Positions 44,588 through 54,475 are shown, counted from the stretch's first letter. The stretch is DNA of 64,000 bases from Staphylococcus cornubiensis (GCF_900183575.1 NZ_FXUZ01000002.1:186001-250000); one strand, 5' to 3'. A program made the numbers and translations. Notes: generated by a model not told the origin, from the letters alone.

Positions 44588-45379
44588 TTATAATGGTTGG
44601 ACACGTTCTGGATGACTGTATATATTAAAGTAGCCGTTTCGCACGAAGCCAATTGCTGTAATGTTTAAGTCGTGAGCCAATTGAACCGCTAAAGTGGTAG
44701 GGGCTGATTTAGAAATAATCATGCCGACTCCGATTTTGGCAGCTTTAATTAAGATTTCTGAAGAGATACGACCGCTAAATATGAGCACTTTATCTCGCAC
44801 GCTAATGTGACGATGAATGCAATAACCATAAAGTTTATCCAATGCGTTATGCCGACCAATATCCTGCCGGTGAATATAGAAATCATTGCCATCGCTAATC
44901 GCCGCGTTATGTAAGCCTCCTGTTGCTTGAAAGACACGGCTTTGATCTTGTAAACGCGCCATCATACTTAAGATTTGAGGCGGGGTCAATTGAAGGTTGG
45001 ACATTGAAGTTTTTGCAATGGCGGCATCATTTTGGAAATAAAATTCTCGACTTTTACCACAACATGAAGCAACTAAACGTTTCGTTGATAATTGTATACG
45101 GTCGTGTAAAGGTGACGTGATTTCAACATGAGCATAGCCCCGGTGTTCATCTATTTCTATTGATTTCAGCTCATCTCTTTTTAAAATTACCCCTTCAGAA
45201 GCGAGAAATCCAAGTACAAGTTCTTCTAATTGATTGGGGCTACAAATCACTGTAGCAAATTCTTCTCGATTCACCATGATTGTGAGTGGTGTTTCTGTAA
45301 CGTAATCATCTTCAGTTTCAAATAGCACACCATTTTCATAACGTACAATCGGTTGATTCGTTTTAATATCTGAGTTCAA
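44588..45379 (-). CDS. fdhD: Formate dehydrogenase sulfurtransferase FdhD
   Basis: 263 residues. VNREEFATVICSPNQLEELVLGFLASEGVI is the FdhD N-terminal signature. VASCCGKSREFYF carries the sulfur-relay cysteines (a CC pair where E. coli FdhD has CxxC). GLHNAAISDGNDFYIHRQDIGRHNALDKLYG and FSGRISSEILIKAAKIGVGMIISKSAPT form the conserved core. It transfers sulfur from a cysteine desulfurase to the Mo-bisPGD cofactor of formate dehydrogenase. Monocistronic, 22 kb from fdhA. Confidence 0.93.
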   Translation of the reverse strand: MNSDIKTNQPIVRYENGVLFETEDDYVTETPLTIMVNREEFATVICSPNQLEELVLGFLASEGVILKRDELKSIEIDEHRGYAHVEITSPLHDRIQLSTKRLVASCCGKSREFYFQNDAAIAKTSMSNLQLTPPQILSMMARLQDQSRVFQATGGLHNAAISDGNDFYIHRQDIGRHNALDKLYGYCIHRHISVRDKVLIFSGRISSEILIKAAKIGVGMIISKSAPTTLAVQLAHDLNITAIGFVRNGYFNIYSHPERVQPL

Positions 45380-45501
45380 TTGTACAACCTCCTTTCAAAA
45401 AAGCGCTCTAATGCATATATGTATATACCAATTTTAAACTTTCTCAAACTATTTTAACAGAATTTGAAATATAGGAAGAGTTGAAAACGAAATTCAAAAG
45501 A

Positions 45502-45518
45502 AGTAAACTATAGTAAAC
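45502..45518. promoter_or_regulatory. Putative GalR operator half-sites upstream of galR
   Basis: AGTAAAC occurs twice (45502-45508 and 45512-45518), 24 bases before the galR start. The same heptamer recurs as an inverted pair upstream of galK. Confidence 0.5.
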
Positions 45519-45541
45519 AAATGGAGAGAGTAGGTTGAACT

Positions 45542-46558
45542 ATGGTGAGTATTAGAGAGATTGCGAAAGAGGCTGGTGTGAGCCCCGGTACAGTGTCGCG
45601 TGTGTTAAACGAGGATCCTTCGCTATCTGTAGCAACAAAGACGAGACAACGCATTATTGAAATTGCCAATGCGCGTAATTATACAAAGCAAAAGCGCCTC
45701 ACACGACAAATTCAAATTGTGACGCATGCTTCAAAAGAAAAGGAAATGATTGACCCATATTATCGAGAACTACGCTTAGCAATTGAAAAAGAAGTCAAGC
45801 ACCTGAATTTAACCCTGAAAAAAACGATCCGCACAAATGAATTAACTTCTATTGAACAACTACAACAAGTAGAGAAGGCGGGCTCGGTAATTGTGATTGG
45901 TCCATTCAAGAAGTCAGTGATAGCACAGTTGTATACATATAACGAGCGACTCATTTTAATTAATCAAATCGATGCACCCAGTCATATTGATGCAGTATCT
46001 TCTGATTTATATCAAAGTATGCAAGCGTTACTTGAAGAACTTCAGGAGCGTCGTGTCGAGAAAGTCGCATATGTCGGTGGAGAAACGAAAGTGCGTGACA
46101 TTAGTCATATCCATGATCGAATTGCGGATGCGAGACAACGTGCATATGTGGACTGGTGTGCGCAATCAAACATACAAATGGATTATTACCCGTCAAATTG
46201 GGAACGTCAAAGTGGTCTTGAAATCGGTCAACGTATTGCAGAGCGTGGGTCTTTACCACAAGTCATTATTACAGGCAATGATGTGCTCGCAGTGGGTGTA
46301 TTACAAGGGTTACAACAGGCGCATATTCGTGTACCACAAGATGTGCAACTGGTTAGCTTTAATGATTCTGAAATTACACAATATACAGCACCAATGATTT
46401 CGAGTATTCGCATTCCTATTGAAGAGTTTGGTCGACAGGCTGTTCGTTTAGCACAAGATCAAATGAAAGGACAACGACAAGTCGCGATTCACATGCAGTT
46501 GAACACACATTTGAATTATAGGGAAAGTTTTTTGAAAGCGGTCTCAGTTGACAGTTAA
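45542..46558 (+). CDS. galR: LacI family regulator of galactose genes
   Basis: 338 residues. The LacI helix-turn-helix is at 1-55 (VSIREIAKEAGVSPGTVSRVLNEDP). The periplasmic-binding-like effector domain follows, with VISLTGND-like VIITGNDVLAVGVLQGL and DVQLVSFNDSEITQYTAPMISSI. GAGAGAG lies upstream of the ATG. It most likely represses galKET and itself, relieved by galactose. Directly followed by galK. Confidence 0.88.
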   Translation: MVSIREIAKEAGVSPGTVSRVLNEDPSLSVATKTRQRIIEIANARNYTKQKRLTRQIQIVTHASKEKEMIDPYYRELRLAIEKEVKHLNLTLKKTIRTNELTSIEQLQQVEKAGSVIVIGPFKKSVIAQLYTYNERLILINQIDAPSHIDAVSSDLYQSMQALLEELQERRVEKVAYVGGETKVRDISHIHDRIADARQRAYVDWCAQSNIQMDYYPSNWERQSGLEIGQRIAERGSLPQVIITGNDVLAVGVLQGLQQAHIRVPQDVQLVSFNDSEITQYTAPMISSIRIPIEEFGRQAVRLAQDQMKGQRQVAIHMQLNTHLNYRESFLKAVSVDS

Positions 46559-46592
46559 TAAGATAAACAGTAAACTATAATTGTTGTTTACT
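46548..46592 (+). promoter_or_regulatory. galK promoter with GalR-type inverted repeat
   Basis: TTGACA (46548-46553, inside the last galR codons), 17-base spacer and TAAACT (46571-46576) form the best promoter. AGTAAAC (46569-46575) and GTTTACT (46586-46592) form a perfect inverted pair with ten bases between them, overlapping the -10. Confidence 0.65.
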
Positions 46593-46615
46593 ATAAAGAC
46601 TTTGGGGTGTGAGAT

Positions 46616-47782
46616 ATGCAAAACCTAACTCAAAAATTTAAGGACATTTTTAATGCAGAACCAACATTGACAGCTTTTGCACCAGGGCGTATCAATTTGA
46701 TTGGCGAACATACAGACTATAATGGTGGCTTTGTATTTCCAGCAGCAATCGAATTAGGGACTTATGGCGTAGGGCGATTACGTGACGACCGTAAGATTCA
46801 GCTGTACTCAGTGAATTTTGAGTCAGCAGGTGTGATGGCTTTTGATTTAGAGCATTTAGATTATGATGCAGAACATCAATGGGCCAATTATCCAAAAGGG
46901 ATGATTCGTTATTTAGTTGAGCAATTTCCTGAGATTAATCGTGGTTTTGACATCGTTGTGGAAGGTAATATTCCGAATGGGGCAAGCTTGTCATCTTCTG
47001 CGTCTATCGAATTGTTAACAGGTCACCTTGTAACGACTTTATTCGATATTGAAATGGATCGTCTTGAGCTCGTTAAAATGGGGCAACGTGTTGAAAATGA
47101 ATTTATTGGCGTGAATTCTGGTATTATGGATCAATTTATTGTCGGTTTCGGCAAAAAAGACCATGCGATTTTATTGGACACGAACACATTGGAGTACCAT
47201 TATGTTCCAACAGAGTTCGGTGAGTATAAAATTTCGATTATGAATACGAATAAACGTAGAGAACTTGCTGAATCAAAATATAACGAACGTCGTAGCGAAT
47301 GTGAGCGTGCGTTATCTCAATTACAAAATTATCTCGATGTACAATCTCTTGGGGAAATTACGATGGCACAATTTGAACAATATGCAGACAAAATTGATGA
47401 TGATGTGCTTATGCGTCGTGCGAGACATGCGATTTCAGAAAATGAACGTACAAAACAAGCGTATGAAGTGTTACAAGCGCATGATTTTAAAACGTTTGGA
47501 GAATTATTAAATGCGTCTCATGCATCGTTAAAAGATGATTATGAAGTAACAGGGGTAGAGTTAGATACATTAGCAGAAGCTGCACAACAAGTTGACGGTG
47601 TGCTAGGGGCGCGAATGACAGGTGCAGGTTTTGCAGGATGTGCCATTGCGCTTGTACACAAAGATAAAATTGCTGACCTTGAAGAAAAGGTTACTGAAAA
47701 GTATACGAAGACTGTAGGTTATGCACCATCGTTTTATCATGTTGATATCGCAAATGGTGTGCGTACTTTAGAGAAACAATAA
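46616..47782 (+). CDS. galK: Galactokinase
   Basis: 388 residues, full length. GHMP motifs in order: PGRINLIGEHTDYNGGFVFPAAI (about 23-45, sugar binding), GNIPNGASLSSSASIELL (about 118-135, phosphate loop) and GARMTGAGFAGCAIALV (about 339-355). The catalytic Asp region is NSGIMDQFIVGFGK. Phosphorylates galactose with ATP. GGGGTG precedes. First structural gene of galK-galE-galT. Confidence 0.95.
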   Translation: MQNLTQKFKDIFNAEPTLTAFAPGRINLIGEHTDYNGGFVFPAAIELGTYGVGRLRDDRKIQLYSVNFESAGVMAFDLEHLDYDAEHQWANYPKGMIRYLVEQFPEINRGFDIVVEGNIPNGASLSSSASIELLTGHLVTTLFDIEMDRLELVKMGQRVENEFIGVNSGIMDQFIVGFGKKDHAILLDTNTLEYHYVPTEFGEYKISIMNTNKRRELAESKYNERRSECERALSQLQNYLDVQSLGEITMAQFEQYADKIDDDVLMRRARHAISENERTKQAYEVLQAHDFKTFGELLNASHASLKDDYEVTGVELDTLAEAAQQVDGVLGARMTGAGFAGCAIALVHKDKIADLEEKVTEKYTKTVGYAPSFYHVDIANGVRTLEKQ

Positions 47783-47797
47783 AGGAGTGTATTGTGT

Positions 47798-48790
47798 ATG
47801 TCTATGCTTGTATTAGGTGGCGCAGGTTATATTGGGAGTCACTGTGTCGATCAATTAGTTGAAGCAGGTTACGATGTGGTTGTCGTGGATAACTTAGTGA
47901 AAGGGCATCGCGAAGCTGTCCATACTTCAGCACGTTTTTATGAGGGCGACGTGCGTGATCGTGAATTTTTAGACGGTGTATTTCAAAAAGAGTCAATTGA
48001 TGGTGTGTTCCATTTTTGTGCTTATTCATTAGTGGGTGAATCAGTAGCGCATCCACTTGAATATTTCAACAACAATGTCTATGGATTACAAGTTTTACTC
48101 GAAGTAATGCGTGAACATGATGTCCAACATATCATTTTCAGTTCAACAGCTGCAGTTTATGGTGAACCAGAAGAAGTACCGATTGTAGAAACTTCACAAA
48201 AGTTACCAACAAGTCCATATGGTGAAAGTAAACTTGTGATGGAAAAAATGATGCGTTGGTGTCACGAAGCGTATGGTGTTAACTATGCCGCGTTACGTTA
48301 TTTTAATGTTGCGGGAGCTAAAGAGAACGGTGCAATCGGTGAAGACCATCACCCAGAGACACACTTGATTCCAGTTGTACTTCAAGTGGCATTAGGTCAA
48401 CGTGATGAATTAAAAATGTTTGGTGATGATTATGATACACCGGACGGGACACCGATTAGAGATTATTTACATGTCACAGATTTAATTTCTGCACATATTT
48501 TAGCGTATGATTATTTAAAAGCTGGCGGAGAAAGTGGTGCGTTCAACTTAGGTACGAACCATGGTTATTCAGTGAAAGAAATTTTAAATGCAGCACGTGA
48601 AGTGACAGGTCGAGACATTCCGGCAGTCGTTGCGCCTAGACGTGCAGGAGACCCAAGTAAATTAGTTGCTTCAAGTGATAAAGCGAAAGCACTTTTAAAA
48701 TGGCAACCCCAACATGATGACATTCATGAGATTATACGTACTGCTTGGGAATGGCATCAAAAACACCCGAATGGATATGAAAACGTCTAA
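47798..48790 (+). CDS. galE: UDP-glucose 4-epimerase
   Basis: About 330 residues, an extended short-chain dehydrogenase. LVLGGAGYIGSHCVDQL binds NAD; IIFSSTAAVYG holds the catalytic Ser/Thr and YGESKLVMEKMM the Tyr-Lys pair. RYFNVAGAKENGAIGEDHHPETHLIPVVL completes the sugar site. Converts UDP-galactose to UDP-glucose. AAAGGAG lies ten bases before the ATG at 47798. Confidence 0.95.
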   Translation: MSMLVLGGAGYIGSHCVDQLVEAGYDVVVVDNLVKGHREAVHTSARFYEGDVRDREFLDGVFQKESIDGVFHFCAYSLVGESVAHPLEYFNNNVYGLQVLLEVMREHDVQHIIFSSTAAVYGEPEEVPIVETSQKLPTSPYGESKLVMEKMMRWCHEAYGVNYAALRYFNVAGAKENGAIGEDHHPETHLIPVVLQVALGQRDELKMFGDDYDTPDGTPIRDYLHVTDLISAHILAYDYLKAGGESGAFNLGTNHGYSVKEILNAAREVTGRDIPAVVAPRRAGDPSKLVASSDKAKALLKWQPQHDDIHEIIRTAWEWHQKHPNGYENV

Positions 48791-48802
48791 AGGAGGCTCA
48801 TT

Positions 48803-50296
48803 ATGGCAAACGCAGCACATGTATATCAATTGGCAGATGATATTATTGCGCACGGCGACTATGAAACGGGAGATCATATTTATGTCGTCAACCAAATTTT
48901 GTCGCGTTTAAAGGCAGATGATATTGCGCTTTTAGACACACAACATGACATTCAACCCCAATCGCCTATTGAAATTGTCAATTTACTTATTGAAGATGCT
49001 ATTGAGCGAGGGGCGTTTGAAGATATTTTATCAGTGCGTGAACAGTTAGAAGCGAGTTTGATGGATTTAATTACGCCAAGACCTTCTTCAGTGAATCGTG
49101 AGTTTTATAAGCGTTATCAACTTTCACCAGAAGCGGCAACTGACTATTTTTATCAACTAAGTCATCTGAATCATTATATAAAAGAAGAAGCGATTGCTAA
49201 AAATATTGTTTATCAAGTGCCGACAGCATATGGTGACTTTGAAATTACGATTAATTTATCAAAACCTGAAAAAGATGCGAAACAAATTGAGCGTGAAAAA
49301 AATGCACCCGCTTCGTCTTATCCAAAGTGTGCCATTTGTATGGAAAATGAAGGCTATTATGGGACGATGACTTCTGCTGCACGTTCTAACCATCGTATTG
49401 TGAAAATGCAAATTAACGGCGAAGAGTGGGGCTTCCAATATTCGCCATACCTTTATTTTAATGAACATAGTATTTTATTATCACGTGAGCATACACCGAT
49501 GTTAATCAACCAAGCTACATTTGAAAACTTGATTGATTTCGTCAAACAGTTTCCGCACTATACAATTGGTTCGAATGCGGACATTCCAATTGTTGGTGGC
49601 TCTATTTTATCGCACAACCATTATCAAGCAGGGCGTCATGATTTTCCGATGGCACTTGCACCAGTTGAACGTAGCTTTGAATTGACAGCCTATCCGAATG
49701 TACAAGCAGGTATTGTGAAGTGGCCGATGAGTGTGATTCGTCTCACAGCAACAGACACGGATGAACTCATTGCGGCAAGTGAGTGGATTCGTCGCCAATG
49801 GGAAGGATACAGTGATGTGCGTGTACATGTCAAGGCATACAGTGAAGCAGGTGAACGTCATCATACAGTGACACCGATTGCGAGATATCGTGATGGTCAG
49901 TATGAAATGGATATCGTATTACGTGATAATCAGCGTACAGAAGCATATCCAGACGGTCTTTTCCATCCGCATAAAGATGTCCAACATATCAAAAAAGAAA
50001 ATATTGGTTTAATTGAAGTGATGGGCACAGCAATTTTACCTGGTCGTTTGAAAAATGAATTACAAGATGTGATTGCATTTTTAAAGGGTGATCATACGAT
50101 TGATTTAGGTGTGCATGCAACATGGGCACAAGAAATGAAAAATAAGTATGATTTTAACAAGGAAGATGCTGAAACGATTGTGCGCCAAGAAGTCGGCTAT
50201 AAATTTGAACGTGTCCTTCAAGATGCGGGTGTATTTAAAAGAGATGAAGAAGGACAAGCTGCCTTTCAACGTTTTATTACAATACTAAATGTATAG
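48803..50296 (+). CDS. galT: UTP-hexose-1-phosphate uridylyltransferase, class II
   Basis: 497 residues, the long Firmicute GalT2 form. PKCAICMENEGYYG, LLSREHTPMLINQATFENL and SILSHNHYQAGRHDFPM (the histidine-rich nucleotidyl site) fit the family. Transfers UMP between UDP-glucose and galactose-1-phosphate. Last gene of the Leloir set, with a strong terminator after it. With galK and galE this gives a complete route for galactose, in place of the tagatose path used by S. aureus. Confidence 0.93.
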   Translation: MANAAHVYQLADDIIAHGDYETGDHIYVVNQILSRLKADDIALLDTQHDIQPQSPIEIVNLLIEDAIERGAFEDILSVREQLEASLMDLITPRPSSVNREFYKRYQLSPEAATDYFYQLSHLNHYIKEEAIAKNIVYQVPTAYGDFEITINLSKPEKDAKQIEREKNAPASSYPKCAICMENEGYYGTMTSAARSNHRIVKMQINGEEWGFQYSPYLYFNEHSILLSREHTPMLINQATFENLIDFVKQFPHYTIGSNADIPIVGGSILSHNHYQAGRHDFPMALAPVERSFELTAYPNVQAGIVKWPMSVIRLTATDTDELIAASEWIRRQWEGYSDVRVHVKAYSEAGERHHTVTPIARYRDGQYEMDIVLRDNQRTEAYPDGLFHPHKDVQHIKKENIGLIEVMGTAILPGRLKNELQDVIAFLKGDHTIDLGVHATWAQEMKNKYDFNKEDAETIVRQEVGYKFERVLQDAGVFKRDEEGQAAFQRFITILNV

Positions 50297-50314
50297 ATCA
50301 TAATATGAATTCGC

Positions 50315-50359
50315 AAAAATACGTTCGGAATTTGTTATACTGATTTCGAACGTATTTTT
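50315..50359 (+). terminator. Terminator of the gal operon
   Basis: AAAAATACGTTCG pairs with CGAACGTATTTTT exactly. Confidence 0.92.
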
Positions 50360-50390
50360 GTGTGTCAATTAATGAATAAAGGGGCAATGA

Positions 50391-51167
50391 ATGATGAAAA
50401 TAAGAATGGGTTGGATTGTTTTAACAGGGCTGTTATTCATTATTTTAGCAGCATGTGGTCAAAATGGTTCTCAATCAGATTCTAAAAAAACAACGGCAGA
50501 TGAAAAATTGACGATTTCAGCTGCAGCAAGTTTAACAGATGTGACGAAAGCGTTGGAAAAAGCATTTCAAAAAGAGCATCCAGACATTGACGTGTCATTT
50601 AATTACGGTGGTTCTGGTGCATTGCGTGAACAAATCGATAAAGGCGCGCCAGTAGATGTCTTCATGTCAGCGAATACGAAAGATGTCGATATGTTGAAAG
50701 AAAAAGGGAAAGTGCAACATACATACGATTACGCACGTAACAAGTTAGTATTGATTCATCGTAAAGGGAGCGAGATCACGAAACTTGATCAACTCAATGG
50801 GCAAGATCAACTGGCAATTGGTGAAGTGAAATCAGTGCCTGCAGGTAAATATGCAAAAACATATTTAGAAGATCAAAATATGTGGTCAACAGTTGAAGCG
50901 CGTATCGTATATGCGAAAGATGTGCGTGAAGTGTTAAACTATGTGAATAAAGGAAATGCGCAGTTAGGTTTTGTGTATCAAACAGACTTATATGTTGGTC
51001 AAAAACCACATTCTGGAGTTGAAAAAGTGGCGGATGCTACGTTGAAAAAACCTATTGTATATCGCATGGGAACAGTGACAGATAATGAAGCTGCAAATGC
51101 TTGGTATGACTTTATGAAAAGTAAAACTGCGCAACACATTTTGAAAGACTATCATTTTGAAAAATAG
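50391..51167 (+). CDS. modA: Molybdate-binding lipoprotein ModA
   Basis: 258 residues. Lipoprotein signal with lipobox LAAC (Cys22). LTISAAASLTDVTKALEKAF and VSFNYGGSGALREQIDKGAPVDVFMSA are the molybdate-binding segments; KSVPAGKYAKTYLED and VYAKDVREVLNYVNKGNAQLGFVYQTD supply the second lobe. Captures molybdate outside the membrane. AAAGGGG precedes the start. Operon modA-modB-modC, with the genes touching. Confidence 0.94.
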   Translation: MMKIRMGWIVLTGLLFIILAACGQNGSQSDSKKTTADEKLTISAAASLTDVTKALEKAFQKEHPDIDVSFNYGGSGALREQIDKGAPVDVFMSANTKDVDMLKEKGKVQHTYDYARNKLVLIHRKGSEITKLDQLNGQDQLAIGEVKSVPAGKYAKTYLEDQNMWSTVEARIVYAKDVREVLNYVNKGNAQLGFVYQTDLYVGQKPHSGVEKVADATLKKPIVYRMGTVTDNEAANAWYDFMKSKTAQHILKDYHFEK

Positions 51168-51176
51168 GTGATGATT

Positions 51177-51848
51177 ATGCCTGATTTAACACCTTTATGG
51201 ATATCAATTAGAGTGGCATTTGTCAGTACAGTCATTGTCATGATACTTGGTATAGGGCTCGCGCGTTTGATGTATCAGAGACGAACAAAATGGACGCATC
51301 TTATCGAAAGCATCGTTCTGTTGCCTATCGTTTTACCACCGACTGTACTGGGCTTTTTACTACTGATGGTTTTTTCGGTGGATCATACTGTAGGGCATCT
51401 ACTCACTGACGTCTTAGGAATAAAAGTGGTGTTTACATGGATTGGTGCTGTCATCGCTTCAGTGATCGTTAGTTTTCCATTGATGTATCAACACACTGTT
51501 CAAGGTTTTTGTAATATCAATCCACGTATGCTGAATACTGCAAGGACGATGGGGGCGTCTGAACTTAAAATATTTTTTAAAATCACGTTGCCACTGTCCA
51601 AGCGTGCGATTATTTCTGGAACGATGCTTGCATTTGCGCGTGCGATTGGTGAATTCGGAGCGACGTTAATGATTGCAGGTTACATTCCTGGTAAAACCAA
51701 TACGTTGCCATTAGAAATTTACTTTCTTGTTCAACAGGGTAGAGAAAACCAAGCATGGCTATGGGTGCTCGTTTTAGTAGCATTTGCGATGAGTATTATG
51801 GGAACGATGAATTTGATGAATAAAGAGCGTTATCGTGAGGTGGATTAA
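51177..51848 (+). CDS. modB: Molybdate ABC transporter permease ModB
   Basis: About 223 residues, five or six helices. LLPIVLPPTVLGFLLLM is typical of ModB. RTMGASELKIFFKITLPLSKRAIISG contains the EAA loop that contacts ModC, and FARAIGEFGATLMIAGYIPGKTNTLPLEIY is the conserved C-terminal part. AGGTGA spans the modA stop and sits five bases before the ATG at 51177; GTG 51168 and ATG 51171 are alternatives. Confidence 0.93.
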   Translation: MPDLTPLWISIRVAFVSTVIVMILGIGLARLMYQRRTKWTHLIESIVLLPIVLPPTVLGFLLLMVFSVDHTVGHLLTDVLGIKVVFTWIGAVIASVIVSFPLMYQHTVQGFCNINPRMLNTARTMGASELKIFFKITLPLSKRAIISGTMLAFARAIGEFGATLMIAGYIPGKTNTLPLEIYFLVQQGRENQAWLWVLVLVAFAMSIMGTMNLMNKERYREVD

Positions 51849-52454
51849 TTGTTAAATCTTCAAATACAAAAGAAAATTAACCAACGTCACATCGGTATTA
51901 AGATTCAAAGTGAACGTCCTCAAATTTATGCCATTCAAGGTGCTTCGGGTATTGGTAAAACGACGATGTTGAATGTCATTGCAGGCATTTGTCATCCAGA
52001 CCATGGCTTTATACAAATTAAAGACCGCGTGTTAACAGATACAGAACATCAAGTGCATGTACCTATTCGCGAACGTCACATCGGTTATCTTTTTCAAGAT
52101 TATCAATTATTTCCGCATATGACAGTATTGGAAAATATTACGTTTATGGCGCGTTATAATGCTCATATTGCGGATTTGATTCAACATTTGAATATTGAAC
52201 ATTTACAAAGTGTTTATCCTGAGCGCTGTTCGGGTGGTGAAAAGCAACGTGTCGCACTGGCAAGAGCACTTAGCATGCGACCGGATATTTTATTGTTAGA
52301 TGAACCATTTTCAAGTTTGGATGAAACGTCACGGCAAGAGAGTATGGATTTGGTGACAAGGATTTTTGAAGATTGGGGTATCCCGATTATTTTTGTCACA
52401 CATTCAAAATGGGAAGCGGAGATGTTAGCTGACGAAGTGATTGTCGTGGATTGA
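51849..52454 (+). CDS. modC: Molybdate ABC transporter ATPase ModC (short form)
   Basis: 201 residues. Walker A GASGIGKT (31-38), signature CSGGEKQRVALARALS (near 127), Walker B ILLLDEPFSSLDE and the H-loop VTHSK. The protein stops after the ATPase domain and lacks the C-terminal molybdate-binding TOBE domain present in longer ModC proteins. Start is TTG after GAGGTGGA. Energises ModB. Confidence 0.92.
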   Translation: MLNLQIQKKINQRHIGIKIQSERPQIYAIQGASGIGKTTMLNVIAGICHPDHGFIQIKDRVLTDTEHQVHVPIRERHIGYLFQDYQLFPHMTVLENITFMARYNAHIADLIQHLNIEHLQSVYPERCSGGEKQRVALARALSMRPDILLLDEPFSSLDETSRQESMDLVTRIFEDWGIPIIFVTHSKWEAEMLADEVIVVD

Positions 52455-52569
52455 TTTTTCTCTCAAGAATGATCAATTCACTTTGGAAATACGAAGATAA
52501 GTGGCAAGTGGTTCACTTTAAATCATTTTAAAAGCAAAACACTTGAACCTATTCATCATGGGGCATAGC

Positions 52570-52611
52570 AAGCGAATCAAAGCATTGAAATCATGTTGCT
52601 TTGATTCGCTT
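52570..52611 (+). terminator. Hairpin after modC
   Basis: AAGCGAATCAAAGCA pairs exactly with TGCTTTGATTCGCTT; the T tract is weak. Confidence 0.75.
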
Positions 52612-52691
52612 ATCTTATATGTAGGGAATTAGCCCATGTGATTTCATCGTTTACCCTGATGATGAATAGGGCAAGCTCACGTTTCAATCCA

Positions 52692-52720
52692 TTGAGTCCC
52701 TTTCGAAAAATCCGTATAAT
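52692..52720 (+). promoter_or_regulatory. Promoter of moeB
   Basis: TTGAGT, 17-base spacer, TATAAT, 30 bases before the moeB start. Confidence 0.75.
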
Positions 52721-52749
52721 TGAAAATAGTATTGTGGGAGAGGATTTTG

Positions 52750-53757
52750 ATGATGGGTCAAGAACGATATTCAAGGCAAATTTTATATCAAGGTATAGGG
52801 CCAAGTGGTCAACAAAAAATTAATGCTAAAACGGTACTCATTGTAGGAATGGGTGCGCTAGGTACGCATGTTGCTGAAGGGTTAGTGCGTGCAGGTATCG
52901 GAAAGCTTATTATTGTGGATCGAGATTATATTGAGCATTCAAATCTACAACGCCAGACGTTATTTACTGAGCGCGATGCTGATGAAAGTGTACCAAAAGT
53001 GATGGCCGCAAAACAGATGCTTCATGCAATACGTCGCGATGTAGAAATTGACGCGTATATTCAACATGTAGATGGCGTTTTTTTAGAAACACATGTGCCA
53101 ACTGTCGATTTGATTATGGATGCGACAGATAATTTTGAAACACGTATGTTAATCAATGATGTTGCTTATGATTATCGTGTGCCTTGGATTTATGGGGGTG
53201 TCGTACAAAGTACATATGTATCAGCGCCTTTTATTCCGGGTGAGACACCTTGTTTTCAATGTTTAGTCCCACAAATCCCATCTCTCAATCTAACTTGTGA
53301 TACGGTAGGAGTCATTCAACCTGCTGTGACGATGACGACAAGTTTTCAGTTGCGAGATGCTCTGAAAATATTGACAGATACCTCTTTTGAACCTAAGTTG
53401 ACTTACGGTGATATATGGGATGGCACGCATTTTGCATTTGGAATGCGCCGCTTGCAACGTGAGGATTGTCCGACATGTGGTCATCATCCGACTTTCCCTT
53501 ATTTAAATAAAAGGACGTCAACTTATGCGTCATTATGTGGCCGAGATACGGTGCAATATCAACATCCAGATCTGACATTTGCACGCTTAAAGTCATTTTT
53601 AGATGCGCGAGAGATACCGTACAAGTCCAATGGTTATTTATTACAATTTAAATTTGAAAGTTCACGCATCGTCGCTTTTCAAGATGGCCGTTTACTGATT
53701 CATGGTTTAAAAGATGTAGATGCCGCACAAGTGATGATACATAAATTATTCGGTTGA
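52750..53757 (+). CDS. moeB: MoeB/ThiF family adenylyltransferase
   Basis: About 335 residues. QERYSRQILYQGIGPSGQQKI is the MoeB N-terminus and VGMGALGTHVAEGLVRAGIGKLIIVDRDYIEHSNLQRQTLF the nucleotide fold with the Arg finger. CFQC (near 180) and CPTC (near 245) are the zinc cysteine pairs. It adenylates the MoaD C-terminus before sulfuration. GGGAGAGGA precedes the ATG at 52750. The C-terminal 85 residues are an extra small domain. Confidence 0.9.
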   Translation: MMGQERYSRQILYQGIGPSGQQKINAKTVLIVGMGALGTHVAEGLVRAGIGKLIIVDRDYIEHSNLQRQTLFTERDADESVPKVMAAKQMLHAIRRDVEIDAYIQHVDGVFLETHVPTVDLIMDATDNFETRMLINDVAYDYRVPWIYGGVVQSTYVSAPFIPGETPCFQCLVPQIPSLNLTCDTVGVIQPAVTMTTSFQLRDALKILTDTSFEPKLTYGDIWDGTHFAFGMRRLQREDCPTCGHHPTFPYLNKRTSTYASLCGRDTVQYQHPDLTFARLKSFLDAREIPYKSNGYLLQFKFESSRIVAFQDGRLLIHGLKDVDAAQVMIHKLFG

Positions 53758-53772
53758 TAAAGGAGTGAGTCC

Positions 53773-54273
53773 ATGCATACGAACGTCAAACTAGATAGAC
53801 CTGTCCGTTGTGCAGTATTAACAGTTTCCGATACGCGGACGATTGAGACAGATAAAGGGGGACAACTGGTTCAAACGTTACTACAAAATGGGGGCTTTGA
53901 TGTTAAAATCCAACATTACACAATCGTTAAAGATGAACTGACTGCGATTCGAACAACAGTTCAACAATGGCTTGCTGAAGACATCGATGTCATCGTGACA
54001 ACTGGTGGAACAGGCATTGCGCCGAGAGATGTAACAATTGAAGCGGTAACCCCGTTATTGGATAAGGAGATTGAGGGCTTTGGAGAGTTGTTTCGTTATT
54101 TAAGTTTTGCTGAAGATGTCGGAACACGCGCTTTACTATCCAGAGCTGTTTCAGGTACCGTAAATCGTACATTGCTATTCTGTTTGCCAGGCTCTACAGG
54201 TGCTGTAAAATTAGCGCTCAATCGATTGATATTACCAGAACTCACACATTTAGTTTATGAAATGAATAAATAA
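53773..54273 (+). CDS. moaB: Molybdenum cofactor protein MoaB
   Basis: 166 residues of the MogA/MoaB fold. [21 protein letters not shown] begins it and [38 protein letters not shown] contains the MPT-binding GGTG and the conserved Asp. [27 protein letters not shown] ends it. It adenylates molybdopterin. AAAGGAG precedes the ATG; 15 bases after moeB. Confidence 0.92.
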   Translation: MHTNVKLDRPVRCAVLTVSDTRTIETDKGGQLVQTLLQNGGFDVKIQHYTIVKDELTAIRTTVQQWLAEDIDVIVTTGGTGIAPRDVTIEAVTPLLDKEIEGFGELFRYLSFAEDVGTRALLSRAVSGTVNRTLLFCLPGSTGAVKLALNRLILPELTHLVYEMNK

Positions 54274-54475
54274 TACGCTATGTGAAAGATTAATCTAGCA
54301 TGGGTGGTTTGAAACGAGTTAAGAGAACGTGAGCACTTAATAGCCATCATATGAATACAAACTGCGAATAAAGAAGACAAATTTTTGAAATTAAAAGAGG
54401 ATTGTATTCAAATATTTGATTTCAAATCAAGTCAAAGCAACTACACGAGTTTGATCAATGTGCTTCTGATCATTA

